Assembly (NCBI RefSeq): GCF_015354335.1
Contig: NZ_JADKYR010000003.1
Span: 558,001 to 622,000, forward strand
DNA: 64,000 bases
DNA from: Methylophilus sp. 13
GTDB taxonomy: Bacteria; Pseudomonadota; Gammaproteobacteria; Burkholderiales; Methylophilaceae
Direction: 5' to 3'
The notes under the pieces: generated by a model
Seen by the model: only the letters and a program-made list of their open reading frames with translations
Databases searched by the model: none
Told to the model about the DNA's origin: nothing
Position numbers and translations under genes: made by a program
Shown: piece after piece, positions 18,049 through 27,090 of the stretch
Numbering within the stretch: position 1 is the first letter of the stretch
Layout of the letters: each line of letters starts with the position of its first letter

Positions 18049-18714
18049 TCACGTCAAACAGTTTATGAACGTCTCGTGACTCTGATGCCAGTGCTGCAAG
18101 CTTTCCACCACATGAAACGCCTGTGCCCGCACCAGGTCGCCCGGTTGTTTTAAATCAGGCACCACAATCACGCGCAAGCCTGCGGCAATAGCGGCTTGTG
18201 CGCCGAGTTCACTGTCTTCAAACGCAATGCATTCGTCTGCCTGCAAGCCCAGTTTTTCCAGGGCCAGCAGGTAGATGTCTGGGTTGGGCTTGCCGCGCTG
18301 CACCTCCTGGCCACTAGTGATGTGGTCAAAGTAATCCAGCACACCCGTATGGCTCAGACGGTGGGTAATATGCGGGATGGGGGAAGAAGAAGCGACACTG
18401 CAAGTGACGCCTGCGTCACGGTAAAACTGTAATAGCTCAAGCACACCCGTTTTGAGCGGGAACACATGGTTGCGTGCATCAAGATAGGTGTTCAGGCCAG
18501 CAATCACCTGCTGCATATGATGTTCGCCGTTGAGTTGCTCTGCCATGATCCGGCTGGAGTCTGACCAGATCCGCCCCACCAGTTGCACATATTGCTGCTC
18601 GGTATAAGTGATGCCTATGCTGGCGGCGGCTTCAATACAACCTTGCATGATGATACGTTCAGAATCGATCAGCAGACCGTCCATGTCAAAAATTGCGGCT
18701 TTAATCACTGGCAA
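18049..18714 (-). CDS. HAD-superfamily phosphatase (beta-phosphoglucomutase-like)
   Basis: This 221-residue soluble hydrolase has motif I at Asp10-x-Asp12 (FDMDGLLIDSE), motif II Ser/Thr in SVASSSP, a Lys in GKPNPDIYLLA (motif III), and motif IV in AFEDSELGAQAAIAAG. An alpha-helical cap of subfamily IA lies between motifs I and II. It probably dephosphorylates or isomerises a small sugar phosphate; the substrate is not predictable. It is the last gene after the transglutaminase cluster, 60 bases downstream on the same strand. Confidence 0.9.
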   Translation of the reverse strand: MPVIKAAIFDMDGLLIDSERIIMQGCIEAAASIGITYTEQQYVQLVGRIWSDSSRIMAEQLNGEHHMQQVIAGLNTYLDARNHVFPLKTGVLELLQFYRDAGVTCSVASSSPIPHITHRLSHTGVLDYFDHITSGQEVQRGKPNPDIYLLALEKLGLQADECIAFEDSELGAQAAIAAGLRVIVVPDLKQPGDLVRAQAFHVVESLQHWHQSHETFINCLT

Positions 18715-18774
18715 ACCCGTTTGGCGAACAAAGCGATATTTTATCGCGTCTTTGCAGGTGAGATCACAGGAATA

Positions 18775-19665
18775 TCACGCTTGCCCGGCGTAGGCCAACG
18801 GCGTGACGGTGACACTGACCTTAAGCTGCTGCTGACCGCCACCCAGCACCACACCACGCATAGGTGAGACATCACCAAAATCGCGGCCCCAGGCCACGGT
18901 AATGTGCTCTTGCTGGACCAGACAATTATTGGTCGGATCAAAGTCTACCCAGCCATAGACCGGGCAATAGACAGACACCCAGGCGTGCGATGCATCGGCG
19001 CCGACCAGGCGCGGCTGGCCTGCGGGTGGATGGGTAAGGATATAACCGCTGACATAACGGCAGGCCAAACCGATAGAGCGTAGCGCGCCTATCATCAGAT
19101 GGGCAAAGTCCTGGCACACCCCGCGGCGGCCTTTGAGCACCGTATCCAGCGGGGTAGAGACATCGGTGGCTTGTGGGTCAAATTCAAACTCGGTATAAAT
19201 TTTTTGCGTCAGCGCCATGGCGGCTTCCAGCACCGGTCGCTGCGGGGTAAAGCAGCTCAGGGCGAAACTGGCCAGCGCTTCGCTACAGGTCACGCGCCTG
19301 GTGGCATACACATAGGGCGCAGCATCCAGGTGGTGTGTGTCCTGATCTTTTAACAAAGTCTGCACCTGCTCCCAGGGTGGGCTTTGCACAAGCTCAGCCA
19401 TCTTTGGCCGTGGCTGGATATCGACCTGGAATCTGGAGGTGACTTCGAGTGACTGGTGGGGTGTCAGTAGCGTGAAGTAGTCATTGTGGTTGCCGAAGAA
19501 ATCCAGCCGCCGCGACTGTTCCGCCGGCTGCGGCTCACAGGCCAGCGTATAAGAAACGCATTGCTGAAATGCGGTTTGACGGGGCATTAAATGCAGTAAT
19601 TGCTGCGATTGAATCACGGGCACATCGTAGCGATAAATGGTTTGGTGTTCGACCTGATAGCGCAT
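18775..19665 (-). CDS. Transglutaminase-like protein (bacterial N-domain type)
   Basis: This 296-residue cytoplasmic protein has the papain-like triad of transglutaminases at Cys184 (GRRGVCQDFAH), His227 (DASHAWVSVY) and Asp242 (WVDFDPTNN). The first 110 residues form the beta-rich N-domain typical of the bacterial group. It belongs to a recurrent three-gene neighbourhood with the ATP-grasp/alpha-E protein (8 bases upstream) and the DUF2126 transglutaminase. This neighbourhood has been predicted from comparative genomics to build or cleave peptide linkages. No substrate has been shown here. Confidence 0.92.
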   Translation of the reverse strand: MRYQVEHQTIYRYDVPVIQSQQLLHLMPRQTAFQQCVSYTLACEPQPAEQSRRLDFFGNHNDYFTLLTPHQSLEVTSRFQVDIQPRPKMAELVQSPPWEQVQTLLKDQDTHHLDAAPYVYATRRVTCSEALASFALSCFTPQRPVLEAAMALTQKIYTEFEFDPQATDVSTPLDTVLKGRRGVCQDFAHLMIGALRSIGLACRYVSGYILTHPPAGQPRLVGADASHAWVSVYCPVYGWVDFDPTNNCLVQQEHITVAWGRDFGDVSPMRGVVLGGGQQQLKVSVTVTPLAYAGQA

Positions 19666-19673
19666 GCGGGTCC

Positions 19674-22214
19674 TTAATGACCAGAGATGACGACCGGACT
19701 GGCATAGCTGAAAAAACGCAGGCTGAGGCGGTCAGACAGCGTTAAAGTCACCTCGTAGGTGTGATTGAGCCAGGCTGACAACTCTGGACTGCCTTGCATA
19801 AAGCAGGTGTCCGGGTCCAGTTGTAGCAACGCTTGCCAGCAGGCTTTCAGCTCGGCGGCAATGCCGCCTGCATTGTCATGGGCATCCATCTCTTCGAGAT
19901 ATTTCACCAAGCCCTTGATTTGAAAAACGATGGCATTGGGATTATTGCCATCCATCAACAGTAAATCCAGCACAGGCAACCATTCGGGTTGCGAGGCGTA
20001 GCGGGCACGGTAAGTGACCAGGTTATTGGTCACTTGTAGCAACCACTCAAGATTACTATGTTGTGGCATTTGCAAGGCACGGCTTAATAACACACACATA
20101 AACTGCAAGCGCTCAATACGGCGTCCCAGCGACATAAACCGCCAGCCCAGATCACGCGTCATCCAGTCCATGGCAAAGCCGGTCAAGGTGACAAAATGAT
20201 TCACGGCCTGCTCGATATACGACATCGCATCCTGCAAGGTGGCATGCGCGTGCCGGGTAATAAACTGCCGTGACAATACGTTCACGGTCCGCCAGTGGTC
20301 ATTGGAGATGCGCTCACGCAGGTTGAACGCCTGTTGATACAACTGCTGCACGCTGGTGGCCAGACTGCCGGACTGCTGCGAGAACACGGCTTGTACCAGC
20401 AACGGCTCAATATCATCATCACTGTACGGTTGCCATTTCGCCCATTCTTCATCATCTTTAGGCGAGGGCAACAGGTCAAACCACTGACACAAGCCCTGCA
20501 TGGTCGGCCACTCGCCTTCGCGCGATTCTGGCGTGTATTCGAGCAAGGCGCGCAAGGTGGCGCGTAACATCATGGCTTTTTGCAGGTTGCGCACTGAATA
20601 GCGGCCATACCAGAACATGTTTTCTGCCATGCGGCTGGAGAGCGAGGTGTTTTCACGCACCAGGTCCTGACTGGAGGTGGTTTTGCGCAACAAGCTGAAC
20701 GCCGACTGCGTAAACTCCGAAAGCACCCAGGTGTCTTTGCTGGTGCCGCCACGCTGCATGCTCACCACGCGGCTATCTTTACCGCTGGCGACGCGGGAAA
20801 GGCCGCCAGGCATCACCGCATAGCCATTGGGGGTAGCAAAGGCATAGACACGCAAACTCACTGCCAAGCTGCCCATTTGTGGTTGGTGATGATGATTGCT
20901 CAGCACAGGCGCATGTGAAATATCCACTTGTTCCTGGGCAATATAATGGCCGGGCTGCGCACGCAGCTTGGCAATCAGCGCCTCTTTTTGCGTGGCATTG
21001 AGATCCTCGCCAAAAATGGGCGAAGATTGCATTTGCGGGTAAGCCGGTTTGATCACCAGATCATCCAGATGCTGGATCACATAGTCAAGCGCCGCAGATT
21101 CACCACACCACCAGGTCGCCACCGAAGGCATGTGCAACGACTCCCCGAGCAGCGACTGGCACAAGTTGGGCAAAAAGCCCAGCAAAGCCCCAGATTGCAA
21201 CAAGTTGGCGCCCAGCGCATTGGCAATCAGCACATTGCCCAGTCGGGCGGCCTGGGTCAACCCGGCCACGCCTAACAGCGACTCGGCGTTGAGTTCCAAC
21301 GGGTCACAATAATCATCGTCAATGCGGCGCAAAATGGCGTGCACAGGCTTGAGCCCGGCGATGGTTTTGAGCCAGACCACGCCGTTGCGCACCGTCAGGT
21401 CGTTGCCTTGCACCAGAGGATAGCCCAGATAACCAGCTAAAAATGACTGCTCGTGGTAGGTTTCGTTATACGGTCCTGGCGTCAAAATCACCACCAGTGG
21501 CGGCTCCCCCTGACTCAGTGGCGCGATGCCAGGGACAGTCTGTGCCTGATTTTGTGCAACGCGGTGCCCCCAATGTGCCAGACTGTCACGCATGCTGGCA
21601 AAAAAGCCGCTCAAGCGCTCAATATTGAGGTCGCGGAACATTTCGGGGAACACACTGGAAATAATGGTACGGTTTTCCAGCGCATAACCAGCCCCGGTGG
21701 GCGACTGGGTCCGGTCAGACACCACCCACCACTGCCCGTTGGGCGAGCGCGCAATATCCACGGCATAGTTATGCAGGGCAATATTGTCGTAATGCGGGAT
21801 GCCGACACAAGAAGGCAAAAAGCCGTTATGACCGTAAATCAGCGCCGGCGGCAGTTGGCCGCTGGCAAACAGGCGTTGTTCACCATATACGTCCAGTAAC
21901 ACCTGATTGAGTAAGGTGGCCCGCTGCGCCACGGCAGCAGCGATATGCTGCCACTCATGCGAGGGAATAATCAGCGGCAAGACATCCAGATCCCACGGCC
22001 GCTGCACGCCATGCGTGTCTGCATAGACGTTATACGTCACGCCATTATCACGAATCTGACGCTGCACGGCCTCCATGCGCTTGCGCATGACGGCCGGCTC
22101 TTCACTCTCCAGCTGAGAAACCAGGGCCTGCCAGTGCGGACGTGGCTGGCCCCTGCCATCCAACAGTTCGTTATAGCGGTCAGAAAAATAAAGTTGATTA
22201 AGCACTGGTTGCAT
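19674..22214 (-). CDS. Circularly permuted ATP-grasp protein fused to an alpha-E domain
   Basis: This 846-residue protein joins two families often encoded separately. Residues 1 to about 500 are the circularly permuted type 2 ATP-grasp domain: WDLDVLPLIIP, GFLPSCVGIPHY, the RDLNIERLSGFFASMRD region and the metal/nucleotide segments PGPYNETYHEQ, RRIDDDYCDPLEL, DLVIKPAYP. Residues from about 526 on are the all-helical alpha-E domain beginning SSRMAENMFWYGRY. ATP-grasp enzymes form amide bonds from carboxylates, so a peptide-ligase role with the flanking transglutaminases is likely; that is inference. It lies 75 bases downstream of the DUF2126 gene. Confidence 0.93.
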   Translation of the reverse strand: MQPVLNQLYFSDRYNELLDGRGQPRPHWQALVSQLESEEPAVMRKRMEAVQRQIRDNGVTYNVYADTHGVQRPWDLDVLPLIIPSHEWQHIAAAVAQRATLLNQVLLDVYGEQRLFASGQLPPALIYGHNGFLPSCVGIPHYDNIALHNYAVDIARSPNGQWWVVSDRTQSPTGAGYALENRTIISSVFPEMFRDLNIERLSGFFASMRDSLAHWGHRVAQNQAQTVPGIAPLSQGEPPLVVILTPGPYNETYHEQSFLAGYLGYPLVQGNDLTVRNGVVWLKTIAGLKPVHAILRRIDDDYCDPLELNAESLLGVAGLTQAARLGNVLIANALGANLLQSGALLGFLPNLCQSLLGESLHMPSVATWWCGESAALDYVIQHLDDLVIKPAYPQMQSSPIFGEDLNATQKEALIAKLRAQPGHYIAQEQVDISHAPVLSNHHHQPQMGSLAVSLRVYAFATPNGYAVMPGGLSRVASGKDSRVVSMQRGGTSKDTWVLSEFTQSAFSLLRKTTSSQDLVRENTSLSSRMAENMFWYGRYSVRNLQKAMMLRATLRALLEYTPESREGEWPTMQGLCQWFDLLPSPKDDEEWAKWQPYSDDDIEPLLVQAVFSQQSGSLATSVQQLYQQAFNLRERISNDHWRTVNVLSRQFITRHAHATLQDAMSYIEQAVNHFVTLTGFAMDWMTRDLGWRFMSLGRRIERLQFMCVLLSRALQMPQHSNLEWLLQVTNNLVTYRARYASQPEWLPVLDLLLMDGNNPNAIVFQIKGLVKYLEEMDAHDNAGGIAAELKACWQALLQLDPDTCFMQGSPELSAWLNHTYEVTLTLSDRLSLRFFSYASPVVISGH

Positions 22215-22289
22215 GCGTGGTTAAGCGAGGATCATGGTGCGACTCAAACGCGCGGCCTCTTAAACAAGACCTTGAGTGTAACAGGATGT

Positions 22290-25200
22290 TCACACATTAG
22301 GCTGCCATCGCAGATCAAGCGTAAATGGAAAACGTGGATTCGGTGGTTCTTTTACCACAGTCACCTTGCCCGCCGTATGGCCATGCGCCCAGAAGCGTGC
22401 AAACCGCCGTGCCTCAGCTTCATTGGCATTCACCGGGAACGTATTGTAATTGCGCCCCCCTGGGTGCGAGACATGGTAGGTGCATCCTCCCAGGGATTTT
22501 TCACTCCAGGTATCGACCAGATCAAACACCAGCGGCGCTTGCACCGGAATGGTCGGATGCAGCGCTGACCACGGACTCCAGGCACGGAAGCGGATGCCAG
22601 CCACATATTCCCCGGCATGGCCGGTTGGTTGCAGCGGCAAGGGTCGGCCATTACAGGTCACCACATGGCGACCATCGGTCAGGCCCCGCACACGCAACTG
22701 CATGCGCTCGACGGAAGAGTCCACGTAACGCGCGGTGCCCCCGCCCGCCATTTCTTCGCCCAGTACATTCCAAGGCTCTATGGCCTGGCGCAACTCCAGC
22801 TCCACGCCATGATAAGCCGCGGTGCCATAGCGCGGAAAACGGAACTCGACAAAGGGCTCAAACCAGCGCTGTTCAAAGGCATAACCTGCATCGCGCAAAT
22901 CGGCCACGACATCGGCGATGTCTTGCGCCACGAAGTGCGGCAACATCCAGCGGTCATGCAACTCGGTGCCCCAGTGCACCAGTTTGCCGGTATATGGCGT
23001 TTTCCAGAAGCGGGCCACCAGCGCACGCAGTAAAAGGCTTTGCAGCAAACTCATGCGCGCATGCGGCGGCATTTCAAAAGCACGGAATTCCACCAGCCCG
23101 AGGCGACCAGTGGGGCCATCCGGCGAATAGAGTTTGTCGATGGAAAACTCCGAGCGGTGCGTGTTACCGGTTAAATCCACCAGCAAATTGCGCAGTAGCC
23201 GGTCAACCAGCCACGGCTGCTCGCTTTCTTTGCCTGCGGGTAAGGCTTGTTCCATCTGCTGAAAAGCAATCGCCAACTCATACAAATTGTCATCCCTGGC
23301 CTCATCCACGCGCGGCGCCTGACTGGTCGGCCCAATAAAAGTCCCTGAAAACAGATAAGACAAGGCGGGGTGATTTTGCCAGTAGGTAATCAGGCTACGT
23401 AATACATCCGGGCGCCGCAACATGGGGCTATCCGCCGGCGTTTCCCCACCCAGCGTGACATGGTTACCGCCGCCAGTGCCGGTGTGGCGGCCATCCAGCA
23501 TGAATTTCTCGGTGCCGAGCCGGCATAGACGCGCCTCGTCGTACAAGACGTTGATGTTTGTCACCAGCTCTTTCCAGGTTTTCGCCGGGTGGATATTCAC
23601 TTCGATCACGCCGGGGTCCGGCGTCACACTGAGCAACTTGAGCCTGCTGTCGCGTGGTGGGGGATAGCCTTCCAGCCACAGTTTGAGTTTCAAATCGGCC
23701 GCAGTTTGCTCAATGGCACTTAGTAAATCCAGATAGTCTTCCAGTCGACTCACTGGCGGCATAAACACATACAGCCGGCCATTGCGCACCTGTACGCATA
23801 ACGCGGTATGGACCACTTCCCGGGCCAGCGGCTGCACTGTTTTGTGCTTGATCCGCACCGTGGGTGATTTGGCGGTCGCCAACGCTGCCTGTGGCTCAAA
23901 CGGGTCCAGGGGAAATTCTGGCTCCATCTCTGCAGGCAACTGCCATGGCAGCGAGGACAAGGGCAAGCGCAAGCCCATGGGCGAGTCACCACCCAGCAGA
24001 TACAAATGTTCGCGGCGCAACGGCCACTTGCTGGTCAGCCATGCCCCGGCAGACTGGCTCTCGTCCGGCTTGAGCGGCATAACATAACCAACCACTTGCC
24101 CCAAGCCCTGGTTGAGCAAATCTGCCAGCCGTTTGCGCTCTGTCGCATCCTGCAAATCCAGCTTGAGCGGATCGAGATTCACCGGTAACTGCTGCTCTTG
24201 TTGCGCGAGACTCATCACATCTTCATATGCGGCAATCACACAAGCTTTGGGAAAGCCCAACATGTCGGCCAGATGCCGGGAAAAAGCTTCTGCCTGCGCT
24301 ACGCCATAGCCGTCATTATGACCTTCGGCTGAAAACAGGCTGGCATCGCGCCACACCGGCTTGCCATCCGGGCGCCAGTAAATATTGATGGCCCAGCGCG
24401 GCAAAGGCTCACCGGGATACCATTTGCCCTGGCCATAATGCAAAAAGCCATCCGGGGCAAAGTGCGCTTTCAGGCGCAAAGCCAGGTCACCGGCCAGTTG
24501 CCGCTTGTGATCTCCCAGTGCCAGGGTGTTCCATTGTGCGCCATCCATATCATCAATCGACACAAAAGTCGGTTCGCCGCCTTGCGTCAGCCGCACATCG
24601 TGTTTTTTGAGCTCAACATCCACCTTGTCACCCAGCTTGAGGATGGCCTGCCAGTCCGCTTCGCTGTAAGGCTTGGTCACGCGCGGGTCTTCGTGAATGC
24701 GCGTTACTGTCATCTCATGCGTGAACGTGACCTCGGCGATATCGGTAAAGCCAGTCACTGGCGCTGCCGAGGAAGGAATCGCCGTACACGCCAACGGAAT
24801 ATGCCCCTCTCCGGCCATCAGTCCAGAGGTAGGATCTAACCCAACCCATCCTGCGCCGGGAATAAACACCTCGGTCCAGGCATGCAAATCGGTAAAATCC
24901 TTGTCGGTGCCACTGGGGCCATCCAGCGCCGCAACGTCGGCCTTGAGCTGAATCAGGTAGCCGGAAACAAAGCGCGCGGCCAAGCCCAGGTGGCGCATGA
25001 TTTGCACCAGCAACCAGGCGGAGTCCCGGCAAGACCCTGTGCGCTTCTGCAGAGACTCTTCCGGGGTTTGTATGCCCGGCTCCATGCGCACGGTATAGCC
25101 GATTTCAGCCTGCAAACGCTGATTGACGGCCACCAGAAAGTCGACAATGCCGACTTCGGGTTTGATCACGGCTTGCCGCATTTCCGTCATCCACGCCTGC

Positions 25201-25580
25201 AACAAGGGCCCGACCGGATCGGGCTGCAAATAGGCGGTCAGCTCGAACGCCTGCTGCGCGGTATAGTTAAAGGGGTAATGCTCGGCATATTTCTCGACAA
25301 AAAAATCAAACGGATTGATGACGGTCATATCTGCCACCAAATCGACCGTAAAGTCGAGCTCACGCACCATTTCGGGGAATACGTAACGGGCAATGTAGTT
25401 GCCGTAGGGGTCTTGCTGCCAGTTGATAAAATGCTGCTCAGGATTAACCGTCAGCGAATACGACAAAATCGGCGTGCGCGCGTGGGCAGCGGGCTTGAGG
25501 CGGACTTCGTGTGGCGAAAGATTGACCAGGCGGTCAAATTGATAGCGGGTGCGGTGATGTAAAGCGACGCGTATAGCCAC
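22290..25580 (-). CDS. DUF2126 transglutaminase-family protein
   Basis: This 1096-residue protein is the largest member of the cluster. The N-terminal third is a transglutaminase with Cys184 (TGSCRDSAWLLVQ), His233 (TDLHAWTEVF) and Asp249 (WVGLDPTSG). The remaining 750 residues are the DUF2126 region, with conserved pieces such as GEPTFVSIDDMDG, QGKWYPGEPLPRW and DGRHTGTGGGNHVTLGG. DUF2126 has been compared with glutamine-synthetase-like ligases, so the protein may combine amide-bond making and breaking; that reading is from family knowledge, not from tests. It is the first gene of the three-gene unit. Confidence 0.94.
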   Translation of the reverse strand: MAIRVALHHRTRYQFDRLVNLSPHEVRLKPAAHARTPILSYSLTVNPEQHFINWQQDPYGNYIARYVFPEMVRELDFTVDLVADMTVINPFDFFVEKYAEHYPFNYTAQQAFELTAYLQPDPVGPLLQAWMTEMRQAVIKPEVGIVDFLVAVNQRLQAEIGYTVRMEPGIQTPEESLQKRTGSCRDSAWLLVQIMRHLGLAARFVSGYLIQLKADVAALDGPSGTDKDFTDLHAWTEVFIPGAGWVGLDPTSGLMAGEGHIPLACTAIPSSAAPVTGFTDIAEVTFTHEMTVTRIHEDPRVTKPYSEADWQAILKLGDKVDVELKKHDVRLTQGGEPTFVSIDDMDGAQWNTLALGDHKRQLAGDLALRLKAHFAPDGFLHYGQGKWYPGEPLPRWAINIYWRPDGKPVWRDASLFSAEGHNDGYGVAQAEAFSRHLADMLGFPKACVIAAYEDVMSLAQQEQQLPVNLDPLKLDLQDATERKRLADLLNQGLGQVVGYVMPLKPDESQSAGAWLTSKWPLRREHLYLLGGDSPMGLRLPLSSLPWQLPAEMEPEFPLDPFEPQAALATAKSPTVRIKHKTVQPLAREVVHTALCVQVRNGRLYVFMPPVSRLEDYLDLLSAIEQTAADLKLKLWLEGYPPPRDSRLKLLSVTPDPGVIEVNIHPAKTWKELVTNINVLYDEARLCRLGTEKFMLDGRHTGTGGGNHVTLGGETPADSPMLRRPDVLRSLITYWQNHPALSYLFSGTFIGPTSQAPRVDEARDDNLYELAIAFQQMEQALPAGKESEQPWLVDRLLRNLLVDLTGNTHRSEFSIDKLYSPDGPTGRLGLVEFRAFEMPPHARMSLLQSLLLRALVARFWKTPYTGKLVHWGTELHDRWMLPHFVAQDIADVVADLRDAGYAFEQRWFEPFVEFRFPRYGTAAYHGVELELRQAIEPWNVLGEEMAGGGTARYVDSSVERMQLRVRGLTDGRHVVTCNGRPLPLQPTGHAGEYVAGIRFRAWSPWSALHPTIPVQAPLVFDLVDTWSEKSLGGCTYHVSHPGGRNYNTFPVNANEAEARRFARFWAHGHTAGKVTVVKEPPNPRFPFTLDLRWQPNV

Positions 25581-25687
25581 TGCTGATCCTCAATAATATT
25601 ATGATTTTAAGCAGTGTGATGCAGGAAATATGCCAGCCACGCCAAAACCCAGCGCGTGGCGGCAATTAAACGCTAACCCTGATCGAC

Positions 25688-26533
25688 TTACTTGCTGCCG
25701 CCTACCAGATTTTTGACCGCGCTCACCACATCGCCTGGCAACACCACAATTTTGCTATTGTTGGAGTCGGCCATTTTTTGCATTGATTGAATATAACGGT
25801 CCCCCAGCAAAAAGGTGGCGGAGGTATTGTTTTCCTTGACCGCCTCGGCAATCATTTTAATCGCCGCTGCTGAGGCTTGAGCCCCCACCATTTGCGCCTC
25901 TGCGTCTTTACGCGCGGCTTCCAGGCGGGCTTCGGCATTCAAGATCAAAGACTGCTTGGCGCCTTCGGCTTCGGTCACCACCGCCACACGCTCCCGCTCG
26001 GCCGCTGCCTGACGCTCCATCGCATCCTGCATATTGGCAGAGGGTTTGATGTCTTGAATCTCCACACTTTTCACGGTGAGACCCCAGTCCAGCGCCTCAT
26101 CGGCAATCGCCTCTTTAAGCTCGGCCTTGATCCGGTCACGCGAGGTCAGCGCATGATTCAGATCCATGCCGCCGATGATAGAACGCAAACTGGTTTGCAC
26201 CATGTTGCGCATGGCTTCGCGAAAGTTTTCGATGCCGTAGACCGCACGCTCGATATTAGTCACCTTGATAAACGCCACCGCATTGGCCAGAATCACCGCG
26301 TTATCACGGGTGATCACCTCCTGCTCTGGGACATCGAGAATGATGTCTTTGGTGGTCACCTTGTAACTGACATTACTGAATACCGGGTTGATCACATTGA
26401 GGCCTGGCTTGAGAATGCCGGCAAATTTACCGAGCCGCTCGACCACCCATTCTTCGCCCTGCGGCACAATACGTACCCCTTTCACGATGGCGATCACTAC
26501 CAGTACGATGACAATGACACTGACTTCGGTCAT
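25688..26533 (-). CDS. SPFH/band-7 membrane protein (slipin/QmcA type)
   Basis: This 281-residue protein is anchored by one N-terminal helix (VSVIVIVLVVIAIV) and continues with the band-7 fold (GVRIVPQGEEWVVERLGKFAGILKPGLN). A long alanine- and glutamate-rich coiled coil follows (around 180-230: MERQAAAERERVAVVTEAEGAKQ). The start at 26533 follows a strong AGGGGAG site. Such proteins form large oligomeric cages in the inner membrane and are paired with NfeD partners; the NfeD-like gene is just upstream here, with 27 bases between. Confidence 0.94.
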   Translation of the reverse strand: MTEVSVIVIVLVVIAIVKGVRIVPQGEEWVVERLGKFAGILKPGLNVINPVFSNVSYKVTTKDIILDVPEQEVITRDNAVILANAVAFIKVTNIERAVYGIENFREAMRNMVQTSLRSIIGGMDLNHALTSRDRIKAELKEAIADEALDWGLTVKSVEIQDIKPSANMQDAMERQAAAERERVAVVTEAEGAKQSLILNAEARLEAARKDAEAQMVGAQASAAAIKMIAEAVKENNTSATFLLGDRYIQSMQKMADSNNSKIVVLPGDVVSAVKNLVGGSK

Positions 26534-26560
26534 AACGACTCCCCTCAATAATTAAAACGA

Positions 26561-27007
26561 TTAACCGTGGTGGGCAGGCGCCACACGCAGGCTGTTGCCT
26601 TCCACGGCGACAATGATTGCCGCTTGTTGCACAGCCATGGCCGTATCGGCATATGCCACCCATTCGCGGCTACCCAATACCCCTTGTGCAAACCGGATCT
26701 TGCCCGGTTGCATGGGAGAAATAGCCTCAATCACCACGCCTTCACGACCGATCTCCTCGCCCTGCGCCTGTCCAACCCGCAAGTCAGGCTTGCGTTTCTC
26801 CAGCTTGCGCATGATGGTCAAGGCCAGTGCCGCCAGCACGGCATAATTCAGGGCTTGTAAGGCCAATGACATCTCAGGCCAAAACAGAGTGAGCGCTGCC
26901 ATTGCCAGTGCGGCAATGCCTAGCCATAACAAGTACAAGGTGCCGAGCAACATTTCCGAGCATAACAGCACCAGGCCCAATCCGCACCACCACCATCCTG
27001 TCTGCAT
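26561..27007 (-). CDS. NfeD-like membrane protein
   Basis: This 148-residue partner of the SPFH protein has three or four hydrophobic helices in the first 80 residues, then a short OB-fold domain (EEIGREGVVIEAISPMQPGKIRFAQGVLGSREW in part; the key pieces are GREGVVIEAISPMQPG and GSREWVAY) that binds the SPFH cage. I set the start at 27007 because GGGGGAG lies just before it; the open frame reaches further upstream without support. It is the short, protease-less form of NfeD. Confidence 0.88.
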   Translation of the reverse strand: MQTGWWWCGLGLVLLCSEMLLGTLYLLWLGIAALAMAALTLFWPEMSLALQALNYAVLAALALTIMRKLEKRKPDLRVGQAQGEEIGREGVVIEAISPMQPGKIRFAQGVLGSREWVAYADTAMAVQQAAIIVAVEGNSLRVAPAHHG

Positions 27008-27075
27008 AACCCGCTCCCCCCAAACCACGATGAATAAACGACCACGAATCTTTGAGCGCATGGTATCACTACTTG

Positions 27076-27084
27076 TGTCAAAAT
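27076..27084 (+). promoter_or_regulatory. Candidate extended -10 box (TGTCAAAAT) of the photolyase-like gene
   Basis: TGTCAAAAT ends six bases before the ATG at 27091; the six bases are GGGGGA. That is too close to the ATG to serve as a normal ribosome site, so the message could be leaderless or nearly so. No clear -35 was found. Confidence 0.35.
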
Positions 27085-27090
27085 GGGGGA

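Noticed and set aside
25877-26551. 224-residue plus-strand frame opposite the SPFH gene
   Set aside because: It mirrors the codon pattern of the real gene on the other strand and has no motif of its own.
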